A stretch of 64,000 nucleotides of DNA from Fulvivirga maritima (lineage in GTDB: Bacteria > Bacteroidota > Bacteroidia > Cytophagales > Cyclobacteriaceae), in the NCBI RefSeq assembly GCF_021389955.1, contig NZ_CP089980.1, positions 4,087,001 to 4,151,000 on the forward strand, read 5' to 3'. The notes under the pieces were generated by a model. It saw only the letters and a program-made list of their open reading frames with translations. It did not search any database and had not been told where the DNA came from. Shown piece by piece: positions 1 to 9,469 of this stretch. The position numbers and the translations under genes are program-made. How positions within the stretch are numbered: position 1 is the first letter of the stretch; the number at the start of each line of letters is the position of its first letter.

Positions 1-693
1 TATGCCACCGTATGGCAAAAAAGTGCTGATGGTCAGGTAATTATTGATGAAAATACAGGCTTGCCTACTAAAGATTCTTATAAGCAGAATTTAGGACACC
101 TTGATCCTTCATGGAGATTGGGACTTCAGAATGTGTTTAAGGTCAAAGATTTTACTGTTAACATAGATGTTGATGGTGCCTGGGGCGGCCTTATTAACTC
201 TGTTACTATAGAGAAAATGTGGTGGGGGGGCAAGCACCCTAATTCTACTAAATATCGAGATGAGGAATATGCAGCAGGTAGACCTATTTATGTGCCTGAA
301 GGAGTTAATGTTACAGATGGCGAGCTTACCAGAGATGTGAATGGAAATGTTATATCTGATACCCGATCTTATTCGCAAAACACCACCGCTGTAAGCTGGC
401 AAACCTGGAGCCAGGTTTATCCTTATCAGGCCAAGGTAACAGAAGATGAAAATGAGTTTTTTGCTAATACTTTTGATAGGTCATATTTCAAACTAAGAAG
501 GGTGTCAGTAAGTTATGATCTGTTAAATATTATAGAATCGGATAAATTGAATCATCTCAACTTGTCAGTATACGGCTATAACCTGGCCATTTGGAAGAAA
601 ATGCCATACTTGGATCCTGATTATGGCAATGACAAAGACCTTCAGGATCCTTCTTCAAGGTATGTTGGAGTTACACTGCAAGCCATATTTTAA
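1..693 (+). CDS. SusC/RagA-type TonB-dependent outer-membrane receptor, C-terminal end (5' truncated by window)
   Basis: The reading frame is open from base 1, so only the last 230 residues of a receptor normally about 1000 residues long are present. What is seen is the C-terminal part of an outer-membrane beta-barrel: alternating polar/aromatic strands, a segment typical of SusC proteins (NLSVYGYNLAIWKKMPYLDP) and a last residue that is Phe, the usual barrel-insertion signal. The SusD-type gene starts 25 bases downstream, the standard susC-susD order. Such pairs import oligosaccharides or other ligands too large for porins, powered by TonB. The ligand cannot be told from this fragment. Confidence 0.9.
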   Translation, partial: YATVWQKSADGQVIIDENTGLPTKDSYKQNLGHLDPSWRLGLQNVFKVKDFTVNIDVDGAWGGLINSVTIEKMWWGGKHPNSTKYRDEEYAAGRPIYVPEGVNVTDGELTRDVNGNVISDTRSYSQNTTAVSWQTWSQVYPYQAKVTEDENEFFANTFDRSYFKLRRVSVSYDLLNIIESDKLNHLNLSVYGYNLAIWKKMPYLDPDYGNDKDLQDPSSRYVGVTLQAIF

Positions 694-718
694 GAATCAC
701 CCTTCAAAGCACAGAAAG

Positions 719-2188
719 ATGAAAAAGCTATTAATAATATTTACAATTGCCTTAGGAATTACTTCTTGCCAGGATATGGAAGAGATGAATATAAATCCTA
801 ACTCACCTACAGAATCGCACCCGCAGCTCTTACTTACCAATGTAGAATGGAGTGCACCACAAGCATTTATCGATACAGATCCACTTTATGCTATTAAAAT
901 GCTGGTTCAAACAGATGGAGAAAATGCCTATCAGTATTACAAATGGAATCGTGGTGATTTTGATGATTATTTTATCCTGCGTAATGTCAATAAAATGATG
1001 GAAGAAGCAGAACGTATAGAAGATGACACCTATATAGCACTAGGTAAATTTTTCAGAGCCTATTATTTCTATAACCTCACCTTACAATTTGGAGATATAC
1101 CTTATGCTGATGCACTAGCCGGAGAGGTAGAAGAAAATTATCAACCGGCTTATACTACGCAACAGGAGGTCTTTGATGGTGTGTTGGCCGAGTTAGCTGA
1201 GGCTAATGATATTTTGAAGGAGAGTAATACTATTATAGCCGGAGATATAATTTATGATGGAAGCGTAACCTTATGGAGAAAGTTGATTAACGCTTTTCGC
1301 TTAAAAGTCATGCTTACCCTATCTAATAAGAATGGGACTAATATGGCTACTGAGTTTGCTTCAGTTTATGCTAATGAGCCATTAATGGGAAGCATGGATG
1401 AAAGTGGCATGTTAAAATTTCTTAATCAGCAAGATAATAGGTATCCGCACTTTAATAGCAGTGGCTTTAGTTCAGGTATGTATATGGATTCTACCTTTAT
1501 TAAAAGGCTGCAAGACCGTGAAGATCCACGATTATTTATTTACGCAACCCAAACAAAGGAAGCCAGAGAAGCAGGCAAGGAGATAAATGACTTTACCGCT
1601 TATGAAGGTGGAGACCCCGCAGCGCAGTATAATGATGTGAATTTAAAGGCGGCAGCTGGTAGGGTTTCAAGGGTAAATACAAGGTATTATCAAGATCCTG
1701 AAAATGAGCCGTATATGATTTTGGGCTTTGCAGAACAGCAATTAATATTAGCTGAGGCTGCTGTAAGAGGGTGGATTTCTATTGATGCAGCTTCATTATA
1801 CAATGATGGCGTGCGGGCTTCATTTAAATTTTATGAAACTTATGCAGAAGCTTATGCTCAATATGTAAGTGAAAGTGCTGCTGAGGCTTACTTGTCTCAT
1901 GAGTTGAACAGTTTTAGTAATGCTATAGGCGCAGAAGGCCAAATAAAGTTGATTATAACTCAAAAATACCTGCAGTCCTTTATGCAAATAGGTTGGTCTG
2001 CATATTATGAGCATTTAAGAACGGGTTTGCCTGAGTTTAGAAGGTCTTCAGGTGTATCTATACCTTATCGATGGATGTATCCTCAGTCTGAATATAATTA
2101 TAATGCAGATCATGTTTCTGCTGCTATAGCGGAGCAGTTTGGTCAGAGTAATGATGATATTCACGAGATACCCTGGTGGTTACAGTAA
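719..2188 (+). CDS. SusD/RagB-family nutrient-binding outer-membrane lipoprotein
   Basis: A 489-residue protein, the usual size for SusD/RagB. I start at the ATG at 719 because it opens a clean lipoprotein signal peptide (MKKLLIIFTIALGITSC, lipobox Cys near residue 17); the frame is open further upstream but that would bury the signal and overlap the receptor gene. Helical TPR-like regions (for example around ALGKFFRAYYFYNLTLQFGD) match the SusD_like group. It should be anchored in the outer membrane as a lid on the SusC channel encoded just upstream. The C-terminal motif RTGLPEFRRS followed by YRWMYPQSEYNYN is characteristic of this family. No polysaccharide-degrading enzyme is adjacent, so the substrate is unknown. 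Confidence 0.93.
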   Translation: MKKLLIIFTIALGITSCQDMEEMNINPNSPTESHPQLLLTNVEWSAPQAFIDTDPLYAIKMLVQTDGENAYQYYKWNRGDFDDYFILRNVNKMMEEAERIEDDTYIALGKFFRAYYFYNLTLQFGDIPYADALAGEVEENYQPAYTTQQEVFDGVLAELAEANDILKESNTIIAGDIIYDGSVTLWRKLINAFRLKVMLTLSNKNGTNMATEFASVYANEPLMGSMDESGMLKFLNQQDNRYPHFNSSGFSSGMYMDSTFIKRLQDREDPRLFIYATQTKEAREAGKEINDFTAYEGGDPAAQYNDVNLKAAAGRVSRVNTRYYQDPENEPYMILGFAEQQLILAEAAVRGWISIDAASLYNDGVRASFKFYETYAEAYAQYVSESAAEAYLSHELNSFSNAIGAEGQIKLIITQKYLQSFMQIGWSAYYEHLRTGLPEFRRSSGVSIPYRWMYPQSEYNYNADHVSAAIAEQFGQSNDDIHEIPWWLQ

Positions 2189-2249
2189 ATAATTTAACAT
2201 AAAGGAAACAATCCTTAGTAAGCGTAATATTTCCTGATGCTTACTTTTA

Positions 2250-2302
2250 GGTGGTCTTAGGTTTTGTGAATTCATAAGAGCCTGAGACCGCCTTTTTCTT
2301 TT
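2250..2302 (+). terminator. Rho-independent terminator after susD
   Basis: The arms GGTGGTCTTAGG (from 2250) and CCTGAGACCGCC (to 2292) pair over 12 bases if two G-T wobbles are allowed, and a T-rich tract follows directly. A smaller hairpin with 7-bp arms (2217-2223 and 2239-2245) and its own short T run lies just upstream. Together they end the susCD transcript before the phospholipase gene. Confidence 0.8.
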
Positions 2303-2332
2303 CATCTATACCTAATATTTGTATTTAATTTA

Positions 2333-4810
2333 ATGAGCGATTCAAGAAGAGATTTTCTCAAAAAAGTAGCTTTACTTACCGGTGGAGCAGGAGCCTGGCA
2401 CGTTCTACCAGGTTCAATACATAAGGCCATGGCCATAGCACCAGATCCTGGAACCACCTTTTATGATGCAGAGCATGTAGTAATGCTCATGCAGGAAAAC
2501 CGATCTTTTGATCATTGTTTCGGTACTTTAAAAGGAGTGAGAGGCTTTAATGATCCTCGCGCTATTAATCTGCCTGGTAAGTTCCCTGTTTGGCTGCAGC
2601 CAGATAATAATGGAAATCGTTTTGCTCCCTTTCGTCTGGATATAAAGAATACTAAAATTACTTGGATGGGAGGTGTTCCTCACTCCTGGGAAGATCAGGT
2701 GGACGCGCGCAATGAAGGTAAATATGATGGTTGGATAGAAGCGAAACGCCCCGGCAATAAGCAGTTTAAAGATTTTCCTATGACTATGGGGTATTATAGC
2801 CGAGAAGATATTCCTTTTTACTATGCCCTGGCCGATGCTTTTACTGTTTGTGATCAGCATTTTTGTGCTTCTCTTACGGGTACCACTACCAATAGAAACT
2901 ATTTCTGGACAGGCAAAACCCACAACGGCCCGCACGATAAGGCGAAGGTGAGAAATGGAGAAATGGGTTATGATAATGAAGTGAATTGGAAGACTTTTCC
3001 TGAGCGATTAGAAGAGGCGGACATCTCATGGCGTGTATATCAAAATGAAGTAAGCCTACCTACTAATGTGGAGGATAGCTCGCTATTGGCCAATTTTACT
3101 GATAATAACCTGGAGTGGTTTGAGCAGTATGGCGTAAGGTTTAGTGTAGGCCACTATGAGTGGTTGCAGCGAAAAGAAAAGGAGTTAAAGGAGGCGTTAG
3201 AGTCATTAAAAGCCGCAGGAAAGAATGAAGAGGCTTCAAAGAAACAGGTTGAACTTACAGAAATCAAAGATTATATCAATAATTGGAATCCTGAGAAATT
3301 CAATCAATTATCCTCTGAGAGAAAGAATCTACATAGCAAAGCTTTCACTACCAATATAGCAGACCCGGATTATCATAGGGTAGAGGCCATGAATTATAAT
3401 GATGGAGGTGAGCAAAGAGAAACGCATATTCCGAAAGGTGATATTCTACATCAGTTTAGAAGTGATGTGAATAATGGCAAATTGCCTACAGTGTCTTGGG
3501 TAGTGGCGCCTCAGAAGTTTTCTGATCATCCGAGCGCTCCCTGGTATGGTGCCTGGTATGTTTCTGAGGTATTAGATATTCTCACGAAGAACCCTGAAGT
3601 ATGGAAAAAGACCATTTTCATATTAAATTATGATGAGAATGACGGTTATTTTGATCATGTGCCGCCATTTGTAGCTCCTAATCCTGCTAATGCCAAAAGT
3701 GGAAAAGTGTCACAAGGGTTAGATGTAGAAGGGGAGTTTGTAACTAAAGAACAGGAGAAAAAAGAAGGCTTTTCTGATAAAGAAGCACGTACTAGTCCGG
3801 TTGGTTTAGGCTTTAGAGTGCCGTTAGTAGTAGCTTCACCTTGGAGCCGTGGCGGATGGGTAAATTCTGAAGTTTGTGATATAACATCTACCATTCAGTT
3901 TTTAGAGAAGTTTCTTTCTAAGAAAACAGGAAAAAATATATCAGAACCCAATATAAGTAGCTGGAGAAGAGCAGTGAGTGGTGATCTTACCTCTGTCTTC
4001 AGGCCCTACAATGGAGAGAAAATCACGCTTCCGGAGTGGGTTAATCAGAAGGAGTTTACCAAAGAAATATACAATGCCAAATTTAAAGCTGATCCCGGTA
4101 TAGTCACTCCGCTATCAGAGTCTGATGCCAGAATAGTGTCTAAAGAAGGTCAGAAATCAGGTAAGTTGCCAGTTCAGGAATCTGGAACTAAGCCTTCTAA
4201 TGCACTGAAATATGATCTTCATACAGTAGCGAGTATCTCTGAAGATGGTAAGCATTTAAACATCTCTTTCGAAGCCGCTAAAGGTATTTTTGGTGATGAT
4301 TCATTAGGAGCTCCTTTTAATGTTTATGCACCTGGCAATTATAAAAATGAAGATACTCATCAGTTTGAGCCTGTGAAAACCTGGGCGTTTGCCGTAAAGT
4401 CCGGCGATAAAATAGAATATCAATGGCCTTTGAGTGATTTTGAAGGCGATTCATATCATTTGCAGGTATATGGGCCTAATGGTTATTTCAGAGATTTGAA
4501 AGGGAAAAAGGGAGCTGCTTTACCTATAATTACTAGTGAGCCTGTAAAAGAAGGAAGGACTTATAAAGATCAAATTAAAGTGGTGATCGAGGGTGTTGAA
4601 AGTGGTAAAGTAGAAATAATTGAAGAGGTGTATGAGAAAAATGCTCATTCACTTTCGTTAAAAGCCGATGCGAGGGATGAAGTAATTATTGATATTTCTA
4701 AAACACAGGGCTGGTATGATTTTAAGATAAAGCATTCGGCTGGCGAGATGCATTTTGCTGGCAGATTGGAATTGGGTAAAAATAGTATTTCCGACCCGGC
4801 TATGGCTTGA
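2333..4810 (+). CDS. Phosphocholine-specific phospholipase C, Tat-exported
   Basis: An 825-residue member of the phosphoesterase/phospholipase C family (PF04185), which hydrolyses phosphatidylcholine or sphingomyelin to phosphocholine and a lipid. It begins with a twin-arginine signal (SRRDFLKKVALL), so it is exported folded. The catalytic-domain motifs are present: EHVVMLMQENRSFDH near residue 45, a His/Trp motif PHSWEDQ, and NYDENDGYFDHVPPF near residue 435. The C-terminal 170 or so residues look like the two beta-sandwich repeats (DUF756) of this subfamily. The start used is the first ATG that gives a complete Tat signal. It stands alone between two terminators, so it is probably monocistronic. 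A role in phosphate or choline scavenging is inference. Confidence 0.9.
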   Translation: MSDSRRDFLKKVALLTGGAGAWHVLPGSIHKAMAIAPDPGTTFYDAEHVVMLMQENRSFDHCFGTLKGVRGFNDPRAINLPGKFPVWLQPDNNGNRFAPFRLDIKNTKITWMGGVPHSWEDQVDARNEGKYDGWIEAKRPGNKQFKDFPMTMGYYSREDIPFYYALADAFTVCDQHFCASLTGTTTNRNYFWTGKTHNGPHDKAKVRNGEMGYDNEVNWKTFPERLEEADISWRVYQNEVSLPTNVEDSSLLANFTDNNLEWFEQYGVRFSVGHYEWLQRKEKELKEALESLKAAGKNEEASKKQVELTEIKDYINNWNPEKFNQLSSERKNLHSKAFTTNIADPDYHRVEAMNYNDGGEQRETHIPKGDILHQFRSDVNNGKLPTVSWVVAPQKFSDHPSAPWYGAWYVSEVLDILTKNPEVWKKTIFILNYDENDGYFDHVPPFVAPNPANAKSGKVSQGLDVEGEFVTKEQEKKEGFSDKEARTSPVGLGFRVPLVVASPWSRGGWVNSEVCDITSTIQFLEKFLSKKTGKNISEPNISSWRRAVSGDLTSVFRPYNGEKITLPEWVNQKEFTKEIYNAKFKADPGIVTPLSESDARIVSKEGQKSGKLPVQESGTKPSNALKYDLHTVASISEDGKHLNISFEAAKGIFGDDSLGAPFNVYAPGNYKNEDTHQFEPVKTWAFAVKSGDKIEYQWPLSDFEGDSYHLQVYGPNGYFRDLKGKKGAALPIITSEPVKEGRTYKDQIKVVIEGVESGKVEIIEEVYEKNAHSLSLKADARDEVIIDISKTQGWYDFKIKHSAGEMHFAGRLELGKNSISDPAMA

Positions 4811-4814
4811 TAAA

Positions 4815-4854
4815 AAATAAGGTTAAGACATTTTGAACAGTCTTAACCTTATTT
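4815..4854. terminator. Bidirectional terminator between convergent genes
   Basis: A perfect inverted repeat with 15-base arms (AAATAAGGTTAAGAC and its complement) and a 10-base loop lies between the convergent phospholipase and peroxidase genes. A/T tracts on both sides allow it to work in both directions. Confidence 0.88.
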
Positions 4855-4875
4855 CTCTCTTTTATAAAAGGCAGT

Positions 4876-5400
4876 TTATTTCAAATGTTTTGTTATTTCT
4901 TCGTCAAGCGGATTTACTTTGGAGCCGAAATGAGCAATGAGTTTGCCATTTTCGTCAACTAAAAACTTGTTGAAATTCCAGGATACTTTAAAATCATCTA
5001 ATCCATTTTTTTCTTTTTGCGTAAGCCACTGGTAGATAGGATGCTGATTTTTTCCCTTTACATCTATCACTGTGGTCATAGGGAAAGTTACCTGATAATT
5101 ATTAGTGCAAAACTCCTTGATAAGTGATTCTTCATTAAGCTCTTGTCCTGCAAACTGATCACAAGGCAGTCCTAAAATCACCAAATTATCTTTATGCATG
5201 TCATAAAGAGCTTGCAGGTCTTTGTACTGCGGTGTAAAACCACATTTAGAAGCCACATTCACAAATAATATTTTTTTGCCTTTAAAATCAGAGATGTGAA
5301 TGGTTTCATCACTGTCAAGAGCATCTATGCTAAAATCATAAATTGATGCACTATTGAAAGAGAAAATGGTTAAAAATAAGGTTATTATTATTGATTTCAT
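4876..5400 (-). CDS. Glutathione peroxidase family protein (Cys type), with N-terminal signal
   Basis: A 174-residue thiol peroxidase of the GPx family. It carries the peroxidatic Cys in NVASKCGFT, the Gln-bearing motif LPCDQFAGQE (more often LPCNQF), and WNFNKFLVD, together giving the Cys/Gln/Trp/Asn tetrad. Cys replaces selenocysteine, as in most bacteria; bacterial members usually take electrons from thioredoxin. An N-terminal hydrophobic stretch (about residues 3-18) suggests export to the periplasm, which is less common than the cytosolic form. It converges on the phospholipase gene across a shared terminator and appears monocistronic. Confidence 0.92.
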   Translation of the reverse strand: MKSIIITLFLTIFSFNSASIYDFSIDALDSDETIHISDFKGKKILFVNVASKCGFTPQYKDLQALYDMHKDNLVILGLPCDQFAGQELNEESLIKEFCTNNYQVTFPMTTVIDVKGKNQHPIYQWLTQKEKNGLDDFKVSWNFNKFLVDENGKLIAHFGSKVNPLDEEITKHLK

Positions 5401-5521
5401 ATGAGTTGGTTTTATAGGTTCTACTGTATGAGCCTGCTATACGCTAACGAAGCAGATTACGTTTGAGTTTATAAATTTAATGAGAATATCCATTTAAATA
5501 TTGAATGGCTTTGGCTGAGTA

Positions 5522-5935
5522 TTAACCTCTTTTGTCTTTAAACCAGTGTCTGATTTTATTGCTATAAATCCATAGACTGATAGATACTAGTAAAGAGATG
5601 CAGGCGGTAGTTCCCAGTGCTCCGCCATAGCCATTGAAATAATGGCTGGCGTTAAGGTATAGTACTGAAAATATAATACCTGAAACGGTTAAAAAGGTGT
5701 AACTATGAATTACTTCTGATGACACCATTCCTATGAAAGATCCACCGATAAACACATAAGGTATTGATTCTGAAAGTGGAATATGTTGAAATAAAGGAAT
5801 GTATTCAAAAGTGAGCGCAACTAGTAAAGAAAGTCCAGCTGAAGCTCGAATAGGGCCTTGTTTCAAGTCATGACTAACAAAAAAAGTCAGTAGCACGCCA
5901 GCTACACCGGTGATAGTTATAATGATATAGTTCAT
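5522..5935 (-). CDS. Small integral membrane protein, paralogue of the gene upstream
   Basis: A 137-residue protein made almost wholly of four or five hydrophobic helices with a basic C-terminus. I do not recognise a family. It shares the pattern G-x-FIGM-x-S...H-x-Y-x-FL and GYGGALGT with the protein encoded just upstream in the same operon, so the two are probably diverged duplicates. Its ATG overlaps the stop of the upstream gene (5932-5935), which implies translational coupling and perhaps a hetero-complex. Function unknown. Confidence 0.65.
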   Translation of the reverse strand: MNYIIITITGVAGVLLTFFVSHDLKQGPIRASAGLSLLVALTFEYIPLFQHIPLSESIPYVFIGGSFIGMVSSEVIHSYTFLTVSGIIFSVLYLNASHYFNGYGGALGTTACISLLVSISLWIYSNKIRHWFKDKRG

Positions 5936-6486
5936 TTAAGGAAATATTCTATAAGCATAGCTACCAGCACCACACCACCAAAGGCTACAGTTCCTAGTTT
6001 GCCGCCATAACCGTGAAACACGTTTTTTGATAAAATAAGCAATATTCCGGCGGTAACGGCAGCCAACAATATAAATTTATAACCATGAGCAATACCCGGG
6101 CTGGTCATGCCCACAAAGGCTCCGCAGTAGATAGCCGCAGGTATCTGCTGGGTAAGGTGATTGTCTTTTGTGAATTTTGGAATGAATGAGGCCGCTACAC
6201 CAGTAATGCCCACTGAGGTTACTGAGCTAATATGCAGGCCTGAGCTTAAAAAGAAAGTGAAAACTGCACCAATTGCCACAAAGGCAATAAGCCAGGAGTC
6301 TTCCCATAAATGATCATGACTGTGGTGTGGTATCTTTCTCCAGGCTACTACGGTAAGCACGGAGATGACCACCAAAAGGCTCAGCACCAACGGCACATTT
6401 GTTTTCTCAAATATGATAGCGGCCAAAAATGCCGACTGTAAGAGGAAAACTATAGCTAACGCAAGCTGAGCAGTAGTTCTTTTCAT
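5932..6486 (-). CDS. Integral membrane protein, paralogue of the gene downstream
   Basis: About 184 residues with five to six predicted membrane helices. I take the ATG at 6486 because it opens directly on a hydrophobic helix (MKRTTAQLALAIVFLLQSAF); an ATG nine codons upstream (6513) is possible. A short His-rich cytosolic or periplasmic loop (KIPHHSHDHLWED) sits near residue 50 and could bind metal. The C-terminal half repeats the motifs of the downstream protein (AFVGMTSPGIAHGYKFIL and FHGYGGKLGT). No family is recognised. The two genes form a two-cistron operon divergent from the BNR gene. Confidence 0.65.
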   Translation of the reverse strand: MKRTTAQLALAIVFLLQSAFLAAIIFEKTNVPLVLSLLVVISVLTVVAWRKIPHHSHDHLWEDSWLIAFVAIGAVFTFFLSSGLHISSVTSVGITGVAASFIPKFTKDNHLTQQIPAAIYCGAFVGMTSPGIAHGYKFILLAAVTAGILLILSKNVFHGYGGKLGTVAFGGVVLVAMLIEYFLK

Positions 6487-6665
6487 TGTAAATATCCAAA
6501 TTAAAGCCTGCAAAGGTAGGCCTACAGATGTGCTAGTCCCAGAAAAATGAAATGATTATGGTCATTTAATATTGAATAATTGTAAATACTACGCTTTTAT
6601 TTCTACATATACTTTTTGTATAAGATCTAATCCTGTAATTTTCTGTTAGATTAAAGCTATTACTC

Positions 6666-7982
6666 ATGATGTTACAGAATATTAAATTGAAGCTAAGTCT
6701 CTTCATTTGTTTTCTTTTACTAATAAATAATGTTAAAGTATCTGCTCAGGAAAATAAGGGATATTTAACTAATGACGGTACCTGGTGTTGGTTTTCAGAT
6801 CCCAGAGCCATTAAAGTGGGAGATTACATATTTACGGGTTGGGTTAAATCTAATGGCACTATTGAAGCCACTAAGTTTAACTATAAAACACTGGAAAATG
6901 ATCCTAGTGAGCTCTATTATCTTCTTGAGAGCGATGATCATGATAACCCTGCTTTTGTGCCCACGGGCGAAGGTGACATACTTGCTATGTATACCAGACA
7001 TAGTAGAAAGGATTTGTTTATCAATGTTTTAGAAGATTATAAAAATCAATCGAATTATAGTAAACCACAGTTTATACACCCTATAAGCAAAGCGGAGTTA
7101 GAGAAATTTCCCAGAGAGACTATGACCTACGCTAACCCTTTTCGCCTGACAGCTGAGAACGACAGAATATACTGCTTTGGTCGCTGGACAGGCTTTAAGC
7201 CTAATATGATGTGGTCTGATGATCATGGTGAAACCTGGTCTCAGAGCAAGGTATTTATTACCAATTACCCTTTTGATATTAATAATAGACCCTATGTTAA
7301 ATATGGCTCCAATGGTATTTCTAAGATTCATGTGGTGTTTACAGATGGTCATCCTCGAGATGAGCCTACTAACTCTGTTTACTATGCCTATTATGAAAGT
7401 GGTGCTTTCTTTAAAGCTAATGGAGAGAAAATAAGAGACACAACAAAACTACCTTTTGAGCCACATGATGCTGATTTAGTATTTAGATCCAATGAAAAAG
7501 AAGGTAGGGCCTGGATAGCTGATATAGCTTCAGATAAAAATGATCAGCCGGTGATTTTATATACCAAGAGCCCTTCAGAAAATAATCATGAATATTGGTA
7601 TGCTACCTATCGTAAAGGGACGTGGCAGAGCTATAAAATATGTGATTCAGGTAAGTGGTTTCCTCAAACACCTGAAGGCAAGAAGGAATATGAGCCTCAT
7701 TATTTTGGAGGTATGAGCTTGCATCCGGATAATGCACAGGTGGTATATCTTTCAAGAGAGATCAATGGCATTTTTGAAATAGAAAGATGGGAGACAGATG
7801 ATTTCGGTAAATCCTGGTCAACAGAAAGTATCACTAAAAACTCAACAAAGGATAATGTGAGACCATACGTGCCTAGAGGACTATCAGCCAATGAATCTGA
7901 AATGGTTTTTTGGATGGAAAATGAAAAATATATTCATTATACCGATTTTAAAACTTCGATTAAGTATTTTATTAGGAAATAA
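6666..7982 (+). CDS. Secreted BNR_4 repeat protein (sialidase-like beta-propeller fold)
   Basis: A 438-residue protein with an N-terminal signal peptide (hydrophobic residues 11-28, cleavage probably after VSA). Right after it comes DGTWCWFSDPRAI, the signature opening of the BNR_4 family (PF15892). Asp-box-like motifs recur (SDDHGETWSQ, TDDFGKSWST), consistent with a six- or seven-bladed propeller. Relatives are polysaccharide-acting proteins of marine Bacteroidota, including some short ulvan-lyase-like enzymes, but the substrate and even catalysis cannot be decided here. No glycan-utilisation neighbours other than susCD, 4.5 kb away, are present. Confidence 0.75.
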   Translation: MMLQNIKLKLSLFICFLLLINNVKVSAQENKGYLTNDGTWCWFSDPRAIKVGDYIFTGWVKSNGTIEATKFNYKTLENDPSELYYLLESDDHDNPAFVPTGEGDILAMYTRHSRKDLFINVLEDYKNQSNYSKPQFIHPISKAELEKFPRETMTYANPFRLTAENDRIYCFGRWTGFKPNMMWSDDHGETWSQSKVFITNYPFDINNRPYVKYGSNGISKIHVVFTDGHPRDEPTNSVYYAYYESGAFFKANGEKIRDTTKLPFEPHDADLVFRSNEKEGRAWIADIASDKNDQPVILYTKSPSENNHEYWYATYRKGTWQSYKICDSGKWFPQTPEGKKEYEPHYFGGMSLHPDNAQVVYLSREINGIFEIERWETDDFGKSWSTESITKNSTKDNVRPYVPRGLSANESEMVFWMENEKYIHYTDFKTSIKYFIRK

Positions 7983-8059
7983 AATGATGCAATACTTTTT
8001 TAATAAAGGATCTATGTCTGTAATTTAATGGCTTAGAAATTTTTTAAATAAAAAATTTA

Positions 8060-9398
8060 ATGGTCAGACTATCCCTTTGTATGGATAAATGTATCTGTAC
8101 AATAGTGTTTCTAATAATGTTATTTTCAGGCTCTTTACTAGCAAAGCCCTCATTAGATCTTCCCGATGATACCACTGAGTTAAAGTGCCTTCTGCAAACC
8201 AGTTTGGATGATGAAACCAAACTTCAGGTGTATTATAAGTTGGCTAGAAAATATTATGATGAAAATACAGATTTGGCTCATTATTATCTAGATCAAGTGG
8301 AAGTGCTCTCAAAGAATGTAGATGATAAGTTATCTTTTGGGAAGGCTATTTATTTCAGGGGCTACATCTATTTGAAACTTCATGATTCTGTAAATGCGAT
8401 GTCTTTTTTTCTTGAAGTCGGTTTCTATATTTAGAGACCTGAAAGATGAGTTAAGAGAAGCGGATGCTTTAAATAATATTGCAGTTATATATATGGAATT
8501 GCAATCTTATGAAAAAGCTTTCGATTATTTTAAGCAGGCAGCTCTAATCTATAAGATGAATGGAGATAATGAGTATCTTGTTGAATCATATAGGAATTTA
8601 TCAATATGTCTCAGTAAATTGATACGCTATGAAGATGCAAATAAATTTATAAGAAAGAGTATTGAACTTCAATTAAAGGTAAATCCTGATGATAGAGAGA
8701 AAGTTTCAATTTTATATCTAACAGCCGGAAATGTTGGTTATTTTGAAAATGACTACGATAAAGCGGTTTATTATTATAAGAATGGGTTGAATTTGAAAGG
8801 TATTTCTAGCCAAACAAAAGTTATGTTTTATTTTAACATCGCAAATTCATTACAAAATTTGGGAAGTTTTCTTGAAGCAAGAAAATGGCTTAATAAGGGG
8901 AAGTATTTACAAGATTCTTTGACATTGCCCGAAGAGATTATTCTTAAACATTACAATATCGAAGGTGAATTCTACCAGTTACAGGGGAAACATGATAAGG
9001 CTATTAAAATTTTCAATGAGGCCATTCATTATGCAACTAAGGTCTGTGCTAATAAAGACGTAAGTAATAGCATGGAACTACTATCAAAGTCGCAATTAGC
9101 GATTGTTCCCGATAGTCTAAGGCTCAGCGTAGAAGCTTATCAAAGGGTGGAGGAGGAGTGCCGCCAACAGCTTAATCTTTTGCTGGAAAAGGAAATTGAG
9201 GATTTTGCTAAAGAAGAGAAGAGGGAGAAAAAGGCAGAAGAACAACAGGCATTTGTAAACCAACTTGGTACTTGGGTAGGTGTCTTGATATTATTGCTGA
9301 TAGGACTTTCTATTGCCTTAAATAGAAAACACATGATGTATAAAAGAGATCATCATAAGCTCAATAAAATAAGAAGAGTATTAAACGATAATCATTAA
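8060..9398 (+). pseudogene. TPR-repeat signal-transduction-like protein, broken by a one-base frameshift
   Basis: Two overlapping frames (8060-8434 and 8394-9398) together encode one TPR protein. Removing one T from the seven-T run at 8404-8410 joins them as SFFLKSVSIFRDL, which aligns with YFLKAIELFKENG of the paralogue at 11879-13264. The joined product has a signal sequence (a start at 8060 or 8081), about five TPRs, a coiled coil rich in Glu/Lys and one membrane helix (GTWVGVLILLLIGLSIALN), then about 25 residues. This is the sensor half of Bacteroidota TPR histidine kinases or LuxR-type regulators, but no kinase or DNA-binding domain follows the helix. The frameshift may be real, phase-variable, or a sequencing error. 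Confidence 0.75.
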
Positions 9399-9469
9399 AG
9401 GAGGTCAGCTCGTTGTCACTTGAAAATCTACAGAGCTGAATCTTGTCAATTCCTTTCCATTTTAATAGT

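Noticed and set aside
623-718. Longer start for the SusD gene at 623
   Set aside because: It would add 32 residues before a perfect lipoprotein signal and overlap the receptor gene; the ATG at 719 is better.
4876-5400. Selenocysteine in the glutathione peroxidase
   Set aside because: The catalytic codon is a normal Cys codon with no in-frame TGA.
6795-7434. Several frames of 60-86 codons overlapping the BNR gene
   Set aside because: Shadows of the long coding frame, without signals or plausible composition.
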